Shown one piece after another: positions 4,722-7,169 of a DNA stretch of 7,169 nucleotides. The translations under genes and the position numbers were made by a program. The notes under the pieces are model-generated. The model did not search any database, was not told the origin of the DNA, and saw only the letters and a list, made by a program, of their open reading frames with translations. Source of the DNA: Methylocystaceae bacterium UBA5192 (GTDB lineage: Bacteria; Pseudomonadota; Alphaproteobacteria; Rhizobiales; Beijerinckiaceae); contig DHWC01000119.1 in the NCBI GenBank assembly GCA_002412985.1, positions 1 to 7,169 of the forward strand, given 5' to 3'. How positions within the stretch are numbered: position 1 is the stretch's first letter; every line of letters starts with the position of its first letter.

Positions 4722-5785
4722 CCTCGTTGATCCTCTGATCCAATATGCAATGTATCTTGCTGTGAAAGACCAGCAATCGCGCGAGCAAATTCCCCTGCTG
4801 AGAAAGGTTCTAGATCATCCGCCCCTTCGCCAACGCCAATAAAATGAATTGGTAAGCGGTAGGCCTCAGCAATAGCAACAAGAATGCCTCCACGGGCCGT
4901 GCCATCTAATTTCGTCATTACAATCCCTGTAACGCCCGCAATACGTTCAAACACCTCAACCTGTTGCAAAGCATTTTGTCCCACTGTCGCATCTAGCACG
5001 AGCAATACTGCATGCGGCGCTTCTGGCTCAGCTTTTTTAATTACGCGAACAATTTTCTCTAGCTCAGCCATAAGTTCAACGCGATTTTGCAATCGACCTG
5101 CTGTATCCATTAACACGACATCAGCGCCGTTTTGCTTCGCAAGCTTAACAGCGTCAAAAGCCAGGCTTGCTGCATCCGATCCCTCTGGACCGGAAACAAC
5201 TTCAGCGCCAAAACGCTCACCCCATACACGAAGTTGCTCTACTGCAGCGGCGCGAAAAGTATCTCCGGCCGCAAGCAGAACTTTTTTTCCCTCTGCTGTC
5301 CATTTTGACGCAAGCTTTGCAATTGTCGTTGTTTTACCAGAACCATTCACCCCAACAACGAGAACGACAAAAGGTTTTTTCATTTCATCAATATCGAAAG
5401 GCTTGGCTACAGGACTCAAAACACTTTCGACTTCTTGTGCAAGTATGCGTCGCACCTCCTCAGGTGCGATATTTTTCTCATATCGCGCCTGGCCGACTGC
5501 TTTTGTAATCCGCGTCGCCGCTCCCACCCCAAGGTCAGCGCGCACCAAAACGTCCTCAAGCTCCTCTAGCGTTAATGCGTCAAGTTTGCGTTTGGTGAAG
5601 ACGTCTGCAACGCCCTGGCTTATCGACTGCGATGTTTTAGCTAGACCGCCAGATAAACGCGACCACCACGATGCCTTAGGCTGCGGGCTGTCGACAGTCT
5701 TTTCTGGGGAGCGGTCCTTCTCTTCGCCACCAAAAAGGCGCGAAAAAAAACCACCTTTTTTTGAACCGTCCAAATCTGCGCTCAT
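4718..5785 (-). CDS. ftsY: Signal recognition particle receptor FtsY
   Basis: FtsY is the membrane-associated GTPase that docks SRP (Ffh plus 4.5S RNA) carrying translating ribosomes at the Sec translocon. The 355-residue protein has a short acidic/basic A region with an amphipathic FFSRLFGG patch (13-20), a membrane-targeting helix (about 40-56, starting WWSRL), the N domain helical bundle (about 57-125) and the GTPase G domain (about 138-340). GTP motifs are complete: GVNGSGKT at 145-152, DTFRAAA at 175-181, DTAGR at 227-231, TKLDGTARGG at 291-300 and GVGE at 317-320 with the closing DDLEPF. The ATG at 5785 is preceded by a GGAG only 2 nt away and by an in-frame stop 8 codons upstream, which fixes the start region. 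A 96-bp gap separates it from fabH upstream; yciB overlaps it downstream. Confidence 0.96.
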   Translation of the reverse strand: MSADLDGSKKGGFFSRLFGGEEKDRSPEKTVDSPQPKASWWSRLSGGLAKTSQSISQGVADVFTKRKLDALTLEELEDVLVRADLGVGAATRITKAVGQARYEKNIAPEEVRRILAQEVESVLSPVAKPFDIDEMKKPFVVLVVGVNGSGKTTTIAKLASKWTAEGKKVLLAAGDTFRAAAVEQLRVWGERFGAEVVSGPEGSDAASLAFDAVKLAKQNGADVVLMDTAGRLQNRVELMAELEKIVRVIKKAEPEAPHAVLLVLDATVGQNALQQVEVFERIAGVTGIVMTKLDGTARGGILVAIAEAYRLPIHFIGVGEGADDLEPFSAGEFARAIAGLSQQDTLHIGSEDQRG

Positions 5786-5881
5786 TGCTCCCCCAATTGG
5801 CCGCCATCACTACCTCAGCCGAAGGGAAAGAGCCAGCCAAGGCGTTAGCCTGAATATTTTGATCGGTCCTGACTTCCTGGA

Positions 5882-6865
5882 TTACCAGCGGAGCAAAACA
5901 CTTCCCCAAGTCATTCCAGCGCCAATCGCCATCATCGCAATCACGTCATCTTTTTTTAGCCGGCCGGCGCGGTTCGCTTCGTCCAATGTTATTGGCATTG
6001 AAGCGCTGGAGGTATTACCGTAGCGATTGATATTAATCCAACATTTCTCAATCGGCACGCCTAGCGTGTCCAGAGCATATTCGATAATGCGCTGATTGGC
6101 TTGATGCGCGATGACATGTGTCACATCTTTGGCTTCGAGTCCTGCAAGCGTCAGGGTCTCCGCGACTACTTCTGGAAGCATTCGTGTTGCGGCGCGATAG
6201 ACCTCTCGACCACGCATTTTGATTTTATTGCTGTTCTCTTGCAGCATTTCTGGCGAGAAAGGTCGTCGACTTCCGCCGCCAAAAATACCCAAAATATCCG
6301 TCATCGTTCCATCGGTTCGCAGTGTCGTGGCTAAAAGCCCGCGTCCTTGGTCTTCCGTCGCCCCGAGTAAAATTGCCCCTGCCGCATCGCCAAAGAGGAC
6401 GCAGGTTTCTCTATTCGTCCAGTCTACAAATCGACTCAGCGTTTCCGCGCCTATCACAAGCGCACGCTTAACCATTCCCGAACGAATGAATTGATCGGCA
6501 ATAGTCAATCCATAAAGAGAGCCCGCGCAAGCTGCGCCAACATCGAAGGCGAAAGCATTTTTAGCGCCCAGCTTCGCTTGCACATATGCTGCGCATGCCG
6601 GCGTCGGAGTGTCGCCGGTAACCGTAGCGACGATAATCATATCGATTTCTTCCGGATCGATTTGAGCAAAATCCAGGGCCTGCTTAGCTGCTGCGGTAGC
6701 AAGGTCTGATGTCGCCTCGTCATCAGCGGCAATTCGTCGTTCTTGAATTCCTGTACGACTGACGATCCATTCGCCATTTGTCGCTACCAATTTTTCAAGA
6801 TCTGCATTTGTGAGAACACGTTGAGGCGCATAGGCCCCGGTTCCAAGAATGATTGAATTTGGCAA
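5882..6865 (-). CDS. fabH: Beta-ketoacyl-ACP synthase III (FabH)
   Basis: KAS III condenses acetyl-CoA (or another acyl-CoA) with malonyl-ACP to start type II fatty acid synthesis in the cytoplasm. The 327-residue length is normal. The catalytic triad is present: C113 in DVGAACAGS, H254 in AHQANQRI and N284 in RYGNTSSAS. The C-terminal GAGMTWGSVLLRW matches the family signature ending. Between about 193 and 215 it carries a longer loop (GIFGGGSRRPFSPEM) than the E. coli enzyme, resembling the KAS III form I associate with delta-proteobacteria and relatives. The start is TTG at 6863-6865; an in-frame TGA lies eight codons upstream with no ATG or GTG between, and an AAGGAAAAGAG ribosome-site region precedes it. 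It leads the fabH-ftsY-yciB group, whereas rhizobial fabH usually lies with plsX and ihfA. A specialised KAS III-like enzyme with a different acyl donor is possible. Confidence 0.93.
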   Translation of the reverse strand: MPNSIILGTGAYAPQRVLTNADLEKLVATNGEWIVSRTGIQERRIAADDEATSDLATAAAKQALDFAQIDPEEIDMIIVATVTGDTPTPACAAYVQAKLGAKNAFAFDVGAACAGSLYGLTIADQFIRSGMVKRALVIGAETLSRFVDWTNRETCVLFGDAAGAILLGATEDQGRGLLATTLRTDGTMTDILGIFGGGSRRPFSPEMLQENSNKIKMRGREVYRAATRMLPEVVAETLTLAGLEAKDVTHVIAHQANQRIIEYALDTLGVPIEKCWININRYGNTSSASMPITLDEANRAGRLKKDDVIAMMAIGAGMTWGSVLLRW

Positions 6866-7169
6866 GCGAACTCTTTTCCTTAAAGTTCAGATGCGGTCCG
6901 AACTAAAAACCAGCTGCCCGGCTATTCATAGTGGTGTCTGGAAAGAGAGCAAATAAAATTTTAATTTCCTTTATCTATATGATTTTATTGAATTTTAATA
7001 ATAATGAGGGCCTGCGCGACGTTTGAATACGCCTCCTTAGTCCGGCAGGTTAAAATCTCAGCAATACTTTCTTAAGACGATGAAACTACCAAAACTCTAT
7101 CGCTAACGCTCCCCGCTGACCTCTTAGGGTCACGAGAGAGCAGACAGCCCAAACCGGCGCTAATTGCGC
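6866..7169. other. Region upstream of fabH, no confident gene
   Basis: The first part holds the fabH leader and promoter, then an AT-rich block to about 7007. A small hairpin, TGACCT (7117-7122) with GGGTCA (7127-7132), is visible near the right edge. On the minus strand one frame is open from the window edge to a TAA at 7072-7074 (31 codons, ending VLVVSSS); it could be the C-terminal end of a gene beyond the window, but a second frame is open almost as far and I recognise neither. The minus strand also has an AAGGAGG near 7030-7037 without a usual start codon after it. Confidence 0.5.
6925..6952 (-). promoter_or_regulatory. Candidate promoter of the fabH-ftsY-yciB operon
   Basis: On the minus strand TTGCTC (6947-6952) and TATGAA (6925-6930; 4 of 6 to -10) are separated by 16 bp. 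Transcription would start near 6918, about 50 nt before the TTG start of fabH. A strongly AT-rich block (about 6951-7007) lies directly upstream and could act as an UP element. Confidence 0.4.

Noticed and set aside
4884..6023. A 379-codon open frame on the plus strand opposite ftsY and the end of fabH
   Set aside because: It is the antisense shadow of two intact, well-recognised genes; the product is Ser/Thr/Ala/Arg-rich with no family features.
7028..7037. AAGGAGG on the minus strand as the ribosome site of a further gene
   Set aside because: No ATG, GTG or TTG follows at a usable distance with an open frame.

Overview
The window looks like ordinary chromosomal DNA of an alphaproteobacterium, most likely Hyphomicrobiales (Rhizobiales). 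The evidence is the adjacent ftsY and yciB/ispZ septation genes, a xerD-type recombinase preceded by a very small membrane protein of a kind I recall from rhizobial genomes, and codon use of moderate GC. Nearly all genes lie on the minus strand. The sequence shows no phage, IS, CRISPR, tRNA or rRNA.

Layout, left to right. 1-254 (minus): 5' part of a small exported protein with a C-terminal run of at least ten histidines; its promoter region carries a good Fur-like box. 682-978 (plus): a small lipoprotein of unknown function. 1015-2352 (minus): a RhlE-type DEAD-box RNA helicase with a non-ATG start and a long upstream region holding two clean DNA palindromes. 2667-3602 (minus): a XerD-type tyrosine recombinase. 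3612-3755 (minus): a 47-residue single-pass membrane protein starting at TTG, 9 nt upstream of xerD and probably in its operon. 3756-4070: a gap holding an orphan plus-strand intrinsic terminator, and so possibly a small RNA. 4071-4721, 4718-5785 and 5882-6865 (all minus): an apparent fabH-ftsY-yciB operon. 6866-7169: the fabH promoter region and AT-rich DNA.

The right-hand operon has an envelope theme. FabH starts fatty acid synthesis, FtsY brings ribosomes to the membrane through SRP, and YciB is a membrane protein tied to envelope synthesis and septation. XerD resolves chromosome dimers at division, and RhlE-type helicases act in RNA turnover and ribosome assembly. The left edge is accessory in character: a His-rich, probably metal-binding exported protein under a possible iron-responsive site, and an uncharacterised lipoprotein.

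I do not see a clear novel multi-gene system. The best candidates for a second look are the His-tract protein with its Fur-like box, the orphan-terminator transcript at about 3855-3951, the 47-residue protein upstream of xerD, and the palindromes in front of the helicase. Three of the seven protein starts visible in the window appear to be TTG.
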